Source: Eggerthellaceae bacterium
Lineage (GTDB): Bacteria; Actinomycetota; Coriobacteriia; Coriobacteriales; Eggerthellaceae
Direction of reading: 5' to 3'
Length of the DNA stretch: 38,250 nucleotides
NCBI GenBank assembly: GCA_017434045.1
Contig: JAFRGA010000005.1
Span: forward strand, 1 to 38,250
Shown: piece by piece, positions 1 through 9,452 of the stretch
Layout: each line of letters begins with the position of its first letter
Numbering within the stretch: the first letter of the stretch is position 1
Program-made: the position numbers and the translations under genes
Notes under the pieces: generated by a model
Told to the model about the DNA's origin: nothing
The model's database searches: none
Seen by the model: only the letters and a program-made list of their open reading frames with translations

Positions 1-13
1 CGGAGCCGCCCTC

Positions 14-107
14 GGCTATCGGATTGTCTGGACAGAGGATAGCCTAGCGGCGCAGATTATTTAATCTGCCATGCGCATGCACATTATTTAAGTTGCCCGA
101 ATCGGGC
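14..107. repeat. Cluster of short inverted repeats beside the IS21 remnant
   Basis: Three small palindromes lie in the first 107 bases. The first pairs GGCTATC (14-20) with GATAGCC (38-44), with an inner TGTC/GACA pair. The second pairs GCAGATTA (52-59) with TAATCTGC (62-69) over a 2-base loop. The third pairs GCCCGA (95-100) with TCGGGC (102-107). No gene is recognisable in this stretch. The second hairpin could be a protein site or a weak terminator for something left of the window. No function can be assigned. Confidence 0.4.
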
Positions 108-134
108 GGAAATCAGAACGAACAATCTGCAGTT

Positions 135-557
135 CTACATCAGCAGGTCCGGCATGCGCACGTAACGGGCGCTCTTCCGAGCCCTGCATGCCTGTTTCGC
201 CAGGCAGCAACCCAGGAAGCTTTTCCCCGTGCCCGTACATCCCTCCACCACGACGTTCGCGGCGCTCCTCATGAACTGGCAGGTGGCCGTCTCCCTGATG
301 AGCACGCCGTCTATGCCGCGGCCGTCGTAGATCATGTCGCCGATGTCGGCGTCCGGGAAGCGCAGCCGCGCTCTTCCCAGCAACCTCTTCACGCTCGCAG
401 CGTGCTTCTCCTCGTAAACGTAGTCGACAGCCATCCTCATCCTATCGTCAAACGGCATGCCCATGCACGAGAGGGCGGAATCTTGCATGTCGAGCGCCTC
501 GACCATCTCGCCCATGTTCAGCTCGCGCAACTTCCTCCTGGTTTCCTCGTCTATCAT
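135..557 (-). pseudogene. istB: Truncated IstB-like ATPase (IS21 helper)
   Basis: This is the N-terminal half of the IS21 transposition helper ATPase, which normally has about 250 residues and works with IstA in target choice. Visible parts are the N-terminal helical region with RRKLRELNMGEMVEAL and a Walker A motif GCTGTGKSF near residue 110. The frame ends at MPDLLM followed by a stop. Shifting frame gives only 16 more unrelated residues, so this is a real truncation rather than a simple frameshift. The Walker B and downstream AAA+ motifs are missing. It starts 10 bases after the istA stop, as in intact IS21 elements. Confidence 0.8.
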
Positions 558-567
558 CGCAAGCCCC

Positions 568-2139
568 CTATTCCCTGTAGTAGTCGGCGCCGCGCACGTG
601 GCCCTTGGGGCCCGATCCCGGCCCGCTGTCCGGCTTCTTCCGCGCCGGCGCCTGCGCCGTCGGCTCGTCGAGCCCGGAATCGAGGATTGCCTTCAGGTGC
701 TTGTAGCGCGGCGAGTTCAGCTTTGGAAGAGCATGGGCGCATGCGGCCTCCAGCCGCCCTTCGCCGTATTTCTTCGACAGGTTCAACACGGAGAGCGCCG
801 GGCTGTACGCCTGCTCCTTGACCTTCACGCGGTCGAAGATGCGGCCGACGACGGCCGAGCAGTTCGGGCCGACGCGCTTCGCCCAGCCCTTTATGCGCGC
901 GTCGTCCCATTCGGGCCTCAGGAACGCCTCGGGCATGTGCGACTCGTCGGTGGAGTAGCCGTTCTTGACGTACGACGGCAGCAGCCGGTGGGTGGCGATG
1001 CGGTCGCCGGCATGGTAGATTGACAGCGTGGACTCGCCGACCCGCAGGTCGACTTTGCGCCCGACGTAGCGGTGGGGCACGGAGTAGCGGTTCTTGGCGT
1101 ACACGATGTGGAAGTCGAGGTTGACCGACCGGTTGTAGACCCATTCGGCGACGTCGTAGCGGACGTCGGGCAGAGGCTTGAGCTCCGCTGCCTCAACCTC
1201 GGCGAAGACCGAGTCGCGGCTTCCCTCGCGCTTCTGGAAGGGATGGGCGTTGTAGGCGGCGTTGCATTCTCGCACGGCCGTCACGACCTCGTCGAAGCTG
1301 GCGAAGGCCCGGTTGCGCAGCTGGGCGATCACCCACGTCGCCGCATCCCGGACCGTGCCCTCGGCAGACGCCTTCTGCTTGGGCTTTCCGACCTGCGCGG
1401 GCATGATGGCGGTCATGTAGTGCTCGCCGAGCGCCTCGTAGGCGTCGTTTAGCACGACCTCGCCCTCGCGCGGATGCTTGACCACGCCGGTCTTGAGGTT
1501 GTCGCAGACGGTCCTGTCGGGGACGCCGCCCCAAAACTCGTACATGTGCACGTGGCAGCGCAGCCAGGTTCGCTCCTTCATGTCGAGCGTCGGCTCGAGG
1601 TAGGCCTTCTGGCTGAACGGCAGCACGCCGACGAACAGGTATACCTTGGAAACCTCGCCGGTGGTCGGATCGACGAGGCCCTTGCCGAGCGTCGGCCCCG
1701 ACCAATCGACCTCGCAGGACTGCCCGGCCTTGTGCTCGATGCGCTTCGTGAGGTTGCCGGCGACCGTCCAGTCGCCGTAGTCGCCGCAGAACTTGGTGTA
1801 GCCCATCGCGACCTTGCGCTCACGGCGGCACTTTTCCTTGTACTCGTCGTGAAGCAGCCGCAGGTTGACGCCGACCTTGGCCATCTCCTTGTGGACGTAC
1901 TCCCAGTCGGGTTCCTCGAACACGCTCTCGTGCACATGCTTGTCCGGGTAGAAGAGGCGGTAGACGTCGTCGTCAGGCATATCCTCGACGTCGTCCCAGC
2001 CGATGTCGCGCTCGGCCGCGATGTCGAACACGCCGCACACCGATTCCATCGACATGTGCCGCGTTGCGGCTATCTTCCTCCTCGACAGCCCCTGCTCGCG
2101 AAGCTCCATTATCAGCTTCGCCCTTATCTTTCTCGCCAT
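568..2139 (-). CDS. istA: IS21-family transposase IstA
   Basis: This is the DDE transposase of an IS21-family element. An N-terminal helix-turn-helix (MARKIRAKLIMELREQGLS, then RRKIAATRHMS) precedes an RNase H-fold integrase core. The likely catalytic triad is Asp in CEVDWSG, Asp in TVCDNLKTG and Glu in KASAEGTVRDA. About 520 residues is normal for the family. The ATG at 2139 is chosen because GGAAGGAG sits 8 bases upstream; a GTG three codons earlier would overlap that ribosome site. The gene looks intact, but its partner istB is cut short. An imperfect palindrome at 2155-2187 upstream could be a promoter or transposase site. Confidence 0.9.
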   Translation of the reverse strand: MARKIRAKLIMELREQGLSRRKIAATRHMSMESVCGVFDIAAERDIGWDDVEDMPDDDVYRLFYPDKHVHESVFEEPDWEYVHKEMAKVGVNLRLLHDEYKEKCRRERKVAMGYTKFCGDYGDWTVAGNLTKRIEHKAGQSCEVDWSGPTLGKGLVDPTTGEVSKVYLFVGVLPFSQKAYLEPTLDMKERTWLRCHVHMYEFWGGVPDRTVCDNLKTGVVKHPREGEVVLNDAYEALGEHYMTAIMPAQVGKPKQKASAEGTVRDAATWVIAQLRNRAFASFDEVVTAVRECNAAYNAHPFQKREGSRDSVFAEVEAAELKPLPDVRYDVAEWVYNRSVNLDFHIVYAKNRYSVPHRYVGRKVDLRVGESTLSIYHAGDRIATHRLLPSYVKNGYSTDESHMPEAFLRPEWDDARIKGWAKRVGPNCSAVVGRIFDRVKVKEQAYSPALSVLNLSKKYGEGRLEAACAHALPKLNSPRYKHLKAILDSGLDEPTAQAPARKKPDSGPGSGPKGHVRGADYYRE

Positions 2140-2492
2140 GGTGCACACTCCTTCCGTACGATCGGTTACATGGCGTAACGATTGTACGGAGGCCGCACGG
2201 CGATACGCGCCCGCGAATCGGGTGTTACGGATTGCGCGGAATCGTTATCTTGGTGGGTGATACGGAAAGCGCGAAACGGGCGCTACTCAAACGCTGCAAT
2301 ACTCATTTCGTCCCTGTTAGCCTGAGCGACCACCTTCCCCTGCCATGCTCTTTGTAAGAATGAATAATTAGAATTATCCTAAAATGAACTTGTTTTTTCC
2401 TAGTACTAACACGATATTTGTTAATGATATTAATTAATCAATAATAGTTTCTCTGAAATAGGGTGCCTTACATCTATTCCAGGAGGATAACG
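2140..2492. other. Intergenic stretch: IS21 end then AT-rich leader
   Basis: No gene is seen here. The left part to about 2345 is IS21 end sequence and includes an imperfect inverted repeat at 2155-2187. From 2346 the composition turns abruptly AT-rich. This part holds a 6-2-6 palindrome, ATAATT-AG-AATTAT (2364-2377), and loose promoter-like hexamers for the plus-strand gene, such as TTGTTT followed 17 bases later by GATATT. The promoter is only a suggestion. The composition break supports a mobile-element edge near 2345. Confidence 0.4.
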
Positions 2493-3380
2493 ATGAATGG
2501 ATTGGCCACTCAGTTCATACCGAAATACGTCATGAACGCATACGGGAGAGACGTCAATCGCGCACGTGTGCCTGGACAAAAAATCGACGAGAGAAGAAGC
2601 GTCTCCACCGCCCGCATAGTGCTGTCGGTCCAATATGACGGCTCCTTCAGGTTCCTCTCCCTCAATCCAGTGGATATCCGCGGCGACTCGGCGGAATGGT
2701 TCGGTTATGACGACGGCATCCCTTGCAGCGAAGCGCCCACTATGCTCGACGTCATAGCCCAAGCCCATGAATACATTTACGGCGACGACTTCAACGACAG
2801 GAGCTGTCGCGAGTATCTTGAAGTCGACGAGGACGGCATCCTGAGGCGCATCTTGGGCGTACCTGGACTCTACACCTGCTACGTGGTGAACGGACACTAC
2901 ACCTACGATGCCGATAGCGTATACGGTCGTTGGGGGTTCAGGGGCCTCGGATATCGGGAAACTGCCGTCTCGGACCTCGACGTAGTTGAGATTTTCGGTT
3001 TTCAGGACAGCATTGGGCTCGATTACTACACGTATTTCCTAAACCCAGACGGAAGCTGGCTACGCACCGCCCAAGTCGCCGCAGGCGAGCCCATCACTAT
3101 GCAGCATGAAGGCTATTTGTATGTTATCGGCGGTCCTTATCGGCACATCGACCGCATCGAACAGCGCCTGGTAGCTCCGATTCCCGAATCGAAGATCGCA
3201 GTCGTCGACCCGCTTTCCTTCGATTTAATCGATGTAAAGGATGCGGTTACCGACGAGAAGGGCTTCGTGACGTTTTCCTTGGACGAACCTGGCGGTTACT
3301 ACATCACTGCCTATGACGGTATTCCTCCACGGAACAGGGCCAACTTGTCGCTCCCCTGCCTGCCCGTCATCGTTTCCTAG
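2493..3380 (+). CDS. Orphan protein with possible DUF4430-like domain
   Basis: This 295-residue protein is the only convincing plus-strand gene. The ATG at 2493 is chosen because AGGAGG lies 6 bases upstream. The middle part has MLDVIAQAHEYIYG, a YTCYVVNGHYTYDA segment and VSDLDVVEIFGF. This order resembles the DUF4430 (transcobalamin-like C-terminal) module of actinobacterial surface proteins, in which a Y-x-VNG strand precedes a GD-V turn. The last 60 residues (DEKGFVTFSLDEPGGYYITA) look like an Ig-like or carboxypeptidase-regulatory strand pattern. There is no signal peptide, membrane segment or LPXTG motif, which is odd for such domains. It may be a displaced fragment of a larger exported protein. 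Function is unknown. Confidence 0.7.
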   Translation: MNGLATQFIPKYVMNAYGRDVNRARVPGQKIDERRSVSTARIVLSVQYDGSFRFLSLNPVDIRGDSAEWFGYDDGIPCSEAPTMLDVIAQAHEYIYGDDFNDRSCREYLEVDEDGILRRILGVPGLYTCYVVNGHYTYDADSVYGRWGFRGLGYRETAVSDLDVVEIFGFQDSIGLDYYTYFLNPDGSWLRTAQVAAGEPITMQHEGYLYVIGGPYRHIDRIEQRLVAPIPESKIAVVDPLSFDLIDVKDAVTDEKGFVTFSLDEPGGYYITAYDGIPPRNRANLSLPCLPVIVS

Positions 3381-3406
3381 AACAAGCTCCTCGTCAAGCT
3401 ACATGA

Positions 3407-3433
3407 AAAGGCCCCGCAATTGACGGGGCCTTT
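3407..3433. terminator. Bidirectional terminator between convergent genes
   Basis: AAAGGCCCCG (3407-3416) pairs perfectly with CGGGGCCTTT (3424-3433) around a 7-base loop. The stem has A runs on one side and T runs on the other, so it can end transcription in both directions. It lies between the plus-strand gene ending at 3380 and glyS ending at 3487, exactly where a shared terminator is expected. Confidence 0.85.
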
Positions 3434-3486
3434 CTCGTCCCGCACGGTTGCGAGACGCCTTCCCTTCTTGGCTATTAACAGCGTTC

Positions 3487-5560
3487 CTACTTCGACTTGG
3501 CCATCTTCCCGAAGTCGGCCACGTTGGCAAACACCGATACGAAGCGGTTGAGCAATTTCATGTTGCCCACACGCACCTCGGCGTCTTCGTCCATGACCAT
3601 CACGTTGGTGAAGAAGTCGTCAATCGGGGCGCGCAATGCGGCCAAGTCGGCTAGAGCGGCGGCGTAATCATCTGCAGCAAGTGCCTTCGAAACGCTCTCC
3701 TCGGCTTGCGCAACTGCAGCGGACAGCGCCTTGCCATGGTCGTTTAGTATGCCCTCATCGACCTCGGTTCCCGCCTCGGCATCGCGCAGGTTGTTCGCAC
3801 GCGCATAGGCCGTAGCCAAATCGTCAAAGGTTTCCTTGTCCTCGGTACGGGCGGTTTCGAGCGCGCGTGCACGGGCGGCTATGACCATCGGCTCTTCAAC
3901 GCCAGTCGCGAGAACAGCCTCGATCGTATCGGCCTCGCAACCGCCGTCGCGCAGCATGACGCGGGTGCGTGTGACGAAGAAGTCGATGACCTCGGCACGA
4001 ACGGCGGCGCGATCGAAGGAGATGCCACCGTTCTCGAGAATCGTGAGAGCTGCGTCTATGGCGTCGATCAGGGATACGTTCAGCCCGTCTTCGAGCATGG
4101 CGAGGATGCCGATGGCCGAACGGCGCAGGGCGAACGGATCGGATGAGCCGGTCGGGCCTTGCCCCACTGCGAACAGACCGCAAATGGTGTCGAGCTTGTC
4201 GGCGCAGGCCACGACCTTGCCCACCATGCTGGCAGGCGTGTCATCACCGGCGAAGCGTGGACGGTAATGATCGGCGATTGCCTCGGCAACCTGGTCGGTC
4301 TCGCCAGCGGCCTTCGCATAATAGCGGCCCATGATGCCCTGCACGCTCGTGAACTCCACGACAGCGCCCGTCACGAGGTCGGCTTTGCACAGGAAAGCGG
4401 CGCGCTTTGCATCGGCAGTGTCGGCCCCGTCGAGCCCGATGTCGGCTGCCAGATGTGCGGCCAGCTCGACGATGCGGTCGGTTTTGTCACGCGTCGTGCC
4501 GAGGGACTCCTGGAACACGACCTCGCCGAGCTTCTCGACGTATGCCTCGAGCGGCTGTTTGAGGTCCTCGTCGTAGAAGAACTTGGCGTCGTAGAGACGG
4601 GCGGCGACAACTCGCTGGTTACCGTCGATGATGTTGGCGCTGAACTCGGGGTTGCCGTTCGACGTGATGAGGAACTTGTTGGAGAGCGAACCGTCGGCGT
4701 TGAACAGTGGGAAGTAACGCTGATGCACGAGCATGGCATCGACGGTGATCTCCTTCGGGACGGCTAGGAACAGCTCGTCGAACGCGCCGACCATGACCGT
4801 GGGGTACTCGGTGAGGTTGACGACCTCCTCCATCGTCTTCGCAGGAAGCTCTGAAACGAGGCCCGATTCCGCCTCGATCGCCTTCACCTGCTCGCGAATG
4901 GAGGCCTCGCGCTCCGCCTCGCTCGGGACTATATAGTTGGCGCGCAGCACGTCGATGAGGGCATCGGCGTCCGCAACCTCGAAAGGACCGGGAGCCAGGA
5001 AGCGGTGGCCGTACGTAACCTTTCCGGCCGTGAGGCCGGCGAACTCGACTGGCACGACCACATCGCCGAGGAGCGCCAGCAGCCAGCGTACCGGACGGCT
5101 GAACTGCTCGCGGCGGCTGCCCCAACGCTGGGACTTCGGCCATTGGATGGAAGTGATCAGGTTTCCGAGCAGCTCGGGGAGCAAGCTGGCGACGTCGACG
5201 GAAGGCGTTTCCTTCACAGCGTACACGTACTCGACGCCGTTCTCGTCGCGGCGCTCCAAGGACTCGGGGGCAACGCCCTTTCCACGGGCGAAGCCGATGG
5301 CGGCTTTCGTGGGTTGGCCGTTCTCGTCGAAGGCGATCTTGGCTGCAGGACCGCGGAACACCTCGACAGCCGCTTCCGTGGCCTCGGGCACTTCTGCCAC
5401 GATGACGATCAGGCGGCGCGGAGTCGTGTAGACCGAAACGTCGCCATGGGGGATTTTCGCACCATCGAGCGCGGCGCTGGCAAGGCCGCCGAGCTTGGTC
5501 GTGGTCGCATGCAGGTCGAAGGCCGGCATCTCCTCTGTGCCGATTTCGAAGGCAAGGGTC

Positions 5561-5571
<11 letters not shown>
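3487..5571 (-). CDS. glyS: Glycyl-tRNA synthetase beta subunit
   Basis: This is the beta subunit of the two-subunit glycyl-tRNA synthetase, which with GlyQ charges tRNA-Gly. The N-terminus ([17 protein letters not shown]) and internal blocks such as [26 protein letters not shown] and [13 protein letters not shown] are typical, and the last 110 residues form a DALR-type anticodon-binding region. At 694 residues it is of normal size. The ATG at 5571 is preferred because GGAAGGAGG stands just before it; this makes glyS overlap the end of glyQ by 11 bases, suggesting translational coupling. The separate alpha and beta form differs from the single-chain enzyme of most Actinobacteria. Confidence 0.96.
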
Positions 5572-6481
<910 letters not shown>

Positions 6482-6514
6482 GTACTTCATCTCCTCATTT
6501 CCACTAGATACTTG

Positions 6515-7090
6515 CTATTCGAGTACGCCGATTTCGTCGATCGGCCAGTAAACCACTGCGGCACGCCCCGTGATGGAGCTTACGGGAATCGCGCCGAAAT
6601 AGCGTGAGTCCTGCGAGGACTCGCGGTTGTCGCCCATCACCCATATATAACCCTCGGGAACGGTGTAGGGGAACTCGATGTCGATGCCGACTGCCGTTTT
6701 GGCGAGAGGGCGCGATTCGTCAGTCCCAACGTAGGGCTCCTCCAACTCGATGCCGTCGACGAACACATGCCCATCGATGAGGTCGACCGTTTGTCCCTCG
6801 GTTGCGATGATGCGCTTGATAAGCGTTCGACCGGCGACAATCGGATCTTTGAACGTGACTATATCGCCACGTTCCGGCTGGCGCGTGTGGTAGGTGATCT
6901 TCTCGGAGAAGATCATGTCGCCTGGCATGATGGTGTCTTCCATGGAGCCGGAGGGAATCTCGTAGGGCACGAACACGAACGTGCGAAGCGCTATGGTCAC
7001 AGCAGCGACGGCAGCCACCATGAGGATGATGCTCAGAATAGAGCGCGCCCAGCTCATGGGCTCTTTCTCTATGTGCTGACCAGAAGCCAT
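6515..7090 (-). CDS. lepB: Signal peptidase I
   Basis: This membrane-bound serine protease removes signal peptides from exported proteins. One N-terminal membrane segment (about residues 17-38) is followed by the catalytic serine in PSGSM (residue 49) and the general-base lysine in TLIKRI (residue 92). The family block MGDNRESSQDSRYFG lies in the C-terminal third. At 191 residues it is a typical Gram-positive type. The start is uncertain: the ATG at 7090 has only a weak ribosome site, and the ATG eleven codons later (before SWARSIL) is also possible. It lies upstream of glyQ on the same strand. Confidence 0.95.
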   Translation of the reverse strand: MASGQHIEKEPMSWARSILSIILMVAAVAAVTIALRTFVFVPYEIPSGSMEDTIMPGDMIFSEKITYHTRQPERGDIVTFKDPIVAGRTLIKRIIATEGQTVDLIDGHVFVDGIELEEPYVGTDESRPLAKTAVGIDIEFPYTVPEGYIWVMGDNRESSQDSRYFGAIPVSSITGRAAVVYWPIDEIGVLE

Positions 7091-7498
7091 CGGATGAACT
7101 ACGCTCCAAATACCTTGTCCGTTAATAAGCTCTATACGGCATAAAGCCGCAAGAATTCATGATACCGCCCTACCCTGTTCACAGGCTCACTCGCGGCGAA
7201 GTTTACAAATAATCACAATCATCTGCGAAAAGCTATGCAGGAAGGCGCGGTCATTGTACAAACCTACCTCTAAGAAGCCTTTCGATGGAATGATCTCAGT
7301 TGGCTGAAGGGTGTTTATAAACCGCCTCGCTTTTCTCCCCCTCCAAACCGCGCTAACAGAAAGCGGCAATTGGAGCCGACTAACTGGCCGTGCGCCTCGT
7401 AGTCCGCGGCGGCCGTATGCGTAGCCGCTTTCTTATGCGCGCGGTTTTCCGGGGGCGCTCGGAAGGTTTAAAAACCCTTCAGCCAACTGAAGATTCAG
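7091..7498. other. Intergenic region between trmD and lepB
   Basis: No gene is supported in this 408-base gap. Its right half (7296-7490) is structured element A, described separately. The left half (7091-7295) must contain the lepB leader. I found no convincing promoter pair there; TTGCGG and TATTAA on the minus strand are 19 bases apart, which is wide. Confidence 0.5.
7296..7490 (-). repeat. Structured repeat element A, downstream of trmD
   Basis: This 195-base element begins 8 bases after the trmD stop. Its outer stem is 16 perfect base pairs (7296-7311 with 7475-7490), followed by AAACC/GGTTT. Inside on the minus strand lie CCGAGC (7457-7462) facing GCGAGG (7325-7330), then a C5/G5 stem, and a stem of AAACCGCGC with GCGCGGTTT (7345-7353 with 7439-7447). 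A 48-base core at 7352-7399 is identical to 29617-29664 in element B. It could act as an RNA in the 3' end of the trmD transcript, or as a DNA hairpin repeat. Confidence 0.85.
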
Positions 7499-8248
7499 CT
7501 ACCTTTTTTCGAGAAGGTCGGGCCTGAGGAGCCTCGTGCGTTCGAGGCTTTGCGCTTGCCGCCAGCGGGCGATCTCGGCATGGTTTCCCGAGAGCAGCAC
7601 GGCAGGCACTTCCCTGCCGAGGAACTGAGCGGGACGGGTGTACTGCGGAAACTCGAGCAGTCCATCGGCGAAGCTCTCGTCGAGCGCGCCTCCCTCGGCG
7701 CCCAGGACACCCTCTATCTTGCGCACCACGGCGTCGATAATCACCATCGAGGCCAGCTCCCCACTCGTGAGAACGTAGTCGCCAAGCGATATCTGGTAAT
7801 CGGCGAGTTCGTAAACACGCTCGTCAATCCCCTCGTAATGGCCGCAGATGAACAGCAGGCGATTAGCCTCGGCGAGCTCGCAGGCGAGCGCGTCGTCGAA
7901 ACGTTTGCCGCAAGGCGTGCAGAAGACGGTCTTCGGCGGTATACCATCGGCATGCTTGGGAACAGGGCCCGTCGTCGGTTGCTCATTTCCGGTAATCTTA
8001 GGTGAATACCCCTTATGGCATCCGGTAATCGCCTGATATGCTTCGAAGATGGGCTCGCATTTCATGATGAGCCCTGCCCCTCCGCCATACGGGTCGTCAT
8101 CTGTTGTGCGATGTCGGTCATGCGTCCAGTCACGCAAGTCGTATGCCGTGAAATCCAGGAACCCCTTGTCTTGCGCGATCCTCATCATGGATGCGTTCAT
8201 GACGGAATCGAACATGTGCGGGAATGTTGAAAGCGTCTCGATGATCAT
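7499..8248 (-). CDS. trmD: tRNA (guanine-37-N1) methyltransferase
   Basis: TrmD methylates G37 next to the anticodon, using S-adenosylmethionine, and prevents frameshifting. The 249-residue protein starts MIIETLSTFPHMFD and has the DDPYGGGAGL substrate loop, the knotted cofactor site LLFICGHYEGIDERV and SLGDYVLTSGELA. The ATG at 8248 is chosen because AGAGGAAA stands 5 bases upstream; the frame before it is noncoding. The usual LTGGE motif reads LTSGE, a mild variation. It ends the rpsP-khpA-rimM-trmD operon, a classic bacterial arrangement. Confidence 0.96.
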   Translation of the reverse strand: MIIETLSTFPHMFDSVMNASMMRIAQDKGFLDFTAYDLRDWTHDRHRTTDDDPYGGGAGLIMKCEPIFEAYQAITGCHKGYSPKITGNEQPTTGPVPKHADGIPPKTVFCTPCGKRFDDALACELAEANRLLFICGHYEGIDERVYELADYQISLGDYVLTSGELASMVIIDAVVRKIEGVLGAEGGALDESFADGLLEFPQYTRPAQFLGREVPAVLLSGNHAEIARWRQAQSLERTRLLRPDLLEKR

Positions 8249-8303
8249 GGGGGTTTCCTCTTTTGAACAGGGACTGGCGAACAATCCCCGTGTGCGATTG
8301 CGT

Positions 8304-8819
8304 TTAAAGGTCAAGCAACCCGTTCGGCAAGTCGACTTGGACGCGGCGCGACTCCACGTCGACGTCGAGCACGATCTCGTCAACTACGGGGATAAGGACC
8401 GTAGCGCCGCCCTGCCGCTCGACTTCGAGCAGTTTTTGCGCGGGATTGTCGATGACATCGACGATAACGCCCACGACGCCGTCTTCGTCCACAACGGTCC
8501 ACCCTTCCCAGATGGCCGATGCTTCCTGCAAGGCTTCTTCGCCGATGAGGTCACGTTTGATCAGGCAATGGCAACCAACGAGGCCCTCGCAGTCGCCCAA
8601 CTGCTCCATGCCCTCGAATTGGATGTCGGCAGACGTCTCGTCGAGCATGCGCACATCGCCAACAATCGCCCGTCGCGGCAAATCAATCTGAGGGGGCACG
8701 AAGGCCACCTCGTCTCCCCGCTCAAGCAAAAAGGGAAGGCCCGCCGTGCTCCGCACGACGAACCTTCCCCTTGAGTTCTTCGACTTCGACAGAACCGCTA
8801 CGTCAGCCCAAGTGCGCAT
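8304..8819 (-). CDS. rimM: Ribosome maturation factor RimM
   Basis: RimM assists late assembly of the 30S subunit head around S19. The C-terminal half carries the PRC-barrel pattern, with VVDEDGVVGVIVDVID, a short linker, LLEVERQGGATVLIPVVDE and a DVESRRVQVDLP end. The N-terminal barrel is divergent and lacks the usual glycine-rich HGIRGE block, so recognition rests on the C-terminal half and position. Its ATG directly follows the khpA stop (TAGATG), indicating coupling. The size of 171 residues is normal. It sits in the expected rpsP-to-trmD order. Confidence 0.88.
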   Translation of the reverse strand: MRTWADVAVLSKSKNSRGRFVVRSTAGLPFLLERGDEVAFVPPQIDLPRRAIVGDVRMLDETSADIQFEGMEQLGDCEGLVGCHCLIKRDLIGEEALQEASAIWEGWTVVDEDGVVGVIVDVIDNPAQKLLEVERQGGATVLIPVVDEIVLDVDVESRRVQVDLPNGLLDL

Positions 8820-9071
8820 CTAATCGAGAATCTCGACTTCGACGTGCATATCGTTGCGTGACGCGGCAGCCCGTGCCAGAGTCCGCACCGACTTGATGAC
8901 GCGGCCCTGACGGCCGATGACCTTGCCGGCATCTTCCTCGTTGACGCTTACCTCGACGATAATCGTACGACCCTCTTCACGGGAGGTGATCTGAAGTTCG
9001 TCTTCGTACTCGACCAAGGGTCGGATTACGCATTCGACCAGGTTAGCGATGTTCTCGCTGTACTCCGACAT
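8820..9071 (-). CDS. khpA: KH-domain RNA-binding protein KhpA
   Basis: This small single-KH protein has 83 residues. The RNA-binding GxxG loop is seen in GKVIGRQGRVIKSV, followed by the helix RTLARAAASRN and a last beta strand. In Gram-positive bacteria the homologue partners KhpB and influences cell elongation, division and RNA stability. It lies 4 bases after rpsP and directly before rimM, the conserved context of YlqC/KhpA. Confidence 0.93.
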   Translation of the reverse strand: MSEYSENIANLVECVIRPLVEYEDELQITSREEGRTIIVEVSVNEEDAGKVIGRQGRVIKSVRTLARAAASRNDMHVEVEILD

Positions 9072-9075
9072 GAGG

Positions 9076-9321
9076 CTATGCGTCCTCGCCGTACTGCTTC
9101 ATGAGGCGAGCGACGGTGTCGGTCGGCTGTGCACCGCAACCGAGCCAGTAGTCGAGGCGATCCTTGTTGAACGAAATGAAGGACGGGTCAACGCAAGGAT
9201 TGTAGCGACCCACTTCCTCGATGAAACGGCCGTCACGACGAGAGCGGGAATCGGCGACGATGATGCGGTAATACGGACGCTTCTTGGCGCCGTGACGTGC
9301 GAGGCGAATCTTGACTGCCAT
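9076..9321 (-). CDS. rpsP: 30S ribosomal protein S16
   Basis: S16 is a primary 16S rRNA-binding protein in the body of the small subunit. The 81-residue sequence shows the diagnostic start [20 protein letters not shown], then [27 protein letters not shown] precedes the ATG by 9 bases. It is the first gene of the rpsP-khpA-rimM-trmD operon and has its own promoter at 9372-9400. Confidence 0.97.
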   Translation of the reverse strand: MAVKIRLARHGAKKRPYYRIIVADSRSRRDGRFIEEVGRYNPCVDPSFISFNKDRLDYWLGCGAQPTDTVARLMKQYGEDA

Positions 9322-9371
9322 GTACTTGTACTCCTTTTACTACTACAGGCTTAAGAAAACAGCAACTAGGT

Positions 9372-9400
9372 ATTCTATTGCGGATAGGCGCATTTGACAA
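9372..9400 (-). promoter_or_regulatory. Housekeeping-type promoter of the rpsP operon
   Basis: On the minus strand TTGTCA (9395-9400) is followed after exactly 17 bases by TAGAAT (9372-9377), a near-consensus sigma-70 promoter. The -10 box is about 50 bases upstream of the rpsP ATG, which leaves a short leader. It allows rpsP to trmD to be expressed separately from the ffh and LRR genes upstream. Confidence 0.75.
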
Positions 9401-9452
9401 GCATGCACTTTCATATCAACCAAAGCGCCACATGTCGGTCAATGCGCCTTTA

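Larger units (their letters stand above)
135..2345 (-). mobile_element. Truncated IS21-family insertion sequence
   Basis: An istA-istB pair on the minus strand defines an IS21-family element. IstA is complete, but IstB stops after about 140 residues, roughly half the family length, so the element should not be able to move by itself. The outer end beyond istA is probably near 2345, where the minus strand reads TGGCAGGGGAAGGTGG, which resembles IS21-type ends; this boundary is a guess. No matching inverted end is visible on the istB side, consistent with loss of that end. Confidence 0.75.

Noticed and set aside
137..190. Frameshift explanation for the short istB
   Set aside because: Switching frame at the stop adds only about 16 residues (ELQIVRSDF...) that do not resemble IstB, then another stop. 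A truncation fits better.
7296..7490. Element A as a simple transcription terminator of trmD
   Set aside because: The outer stem is long and lacks a following T run on the minus strand, the element is 195 bases, and its core is identical to a copy not placed after a same-strand gene. Termination could be a side effect only.
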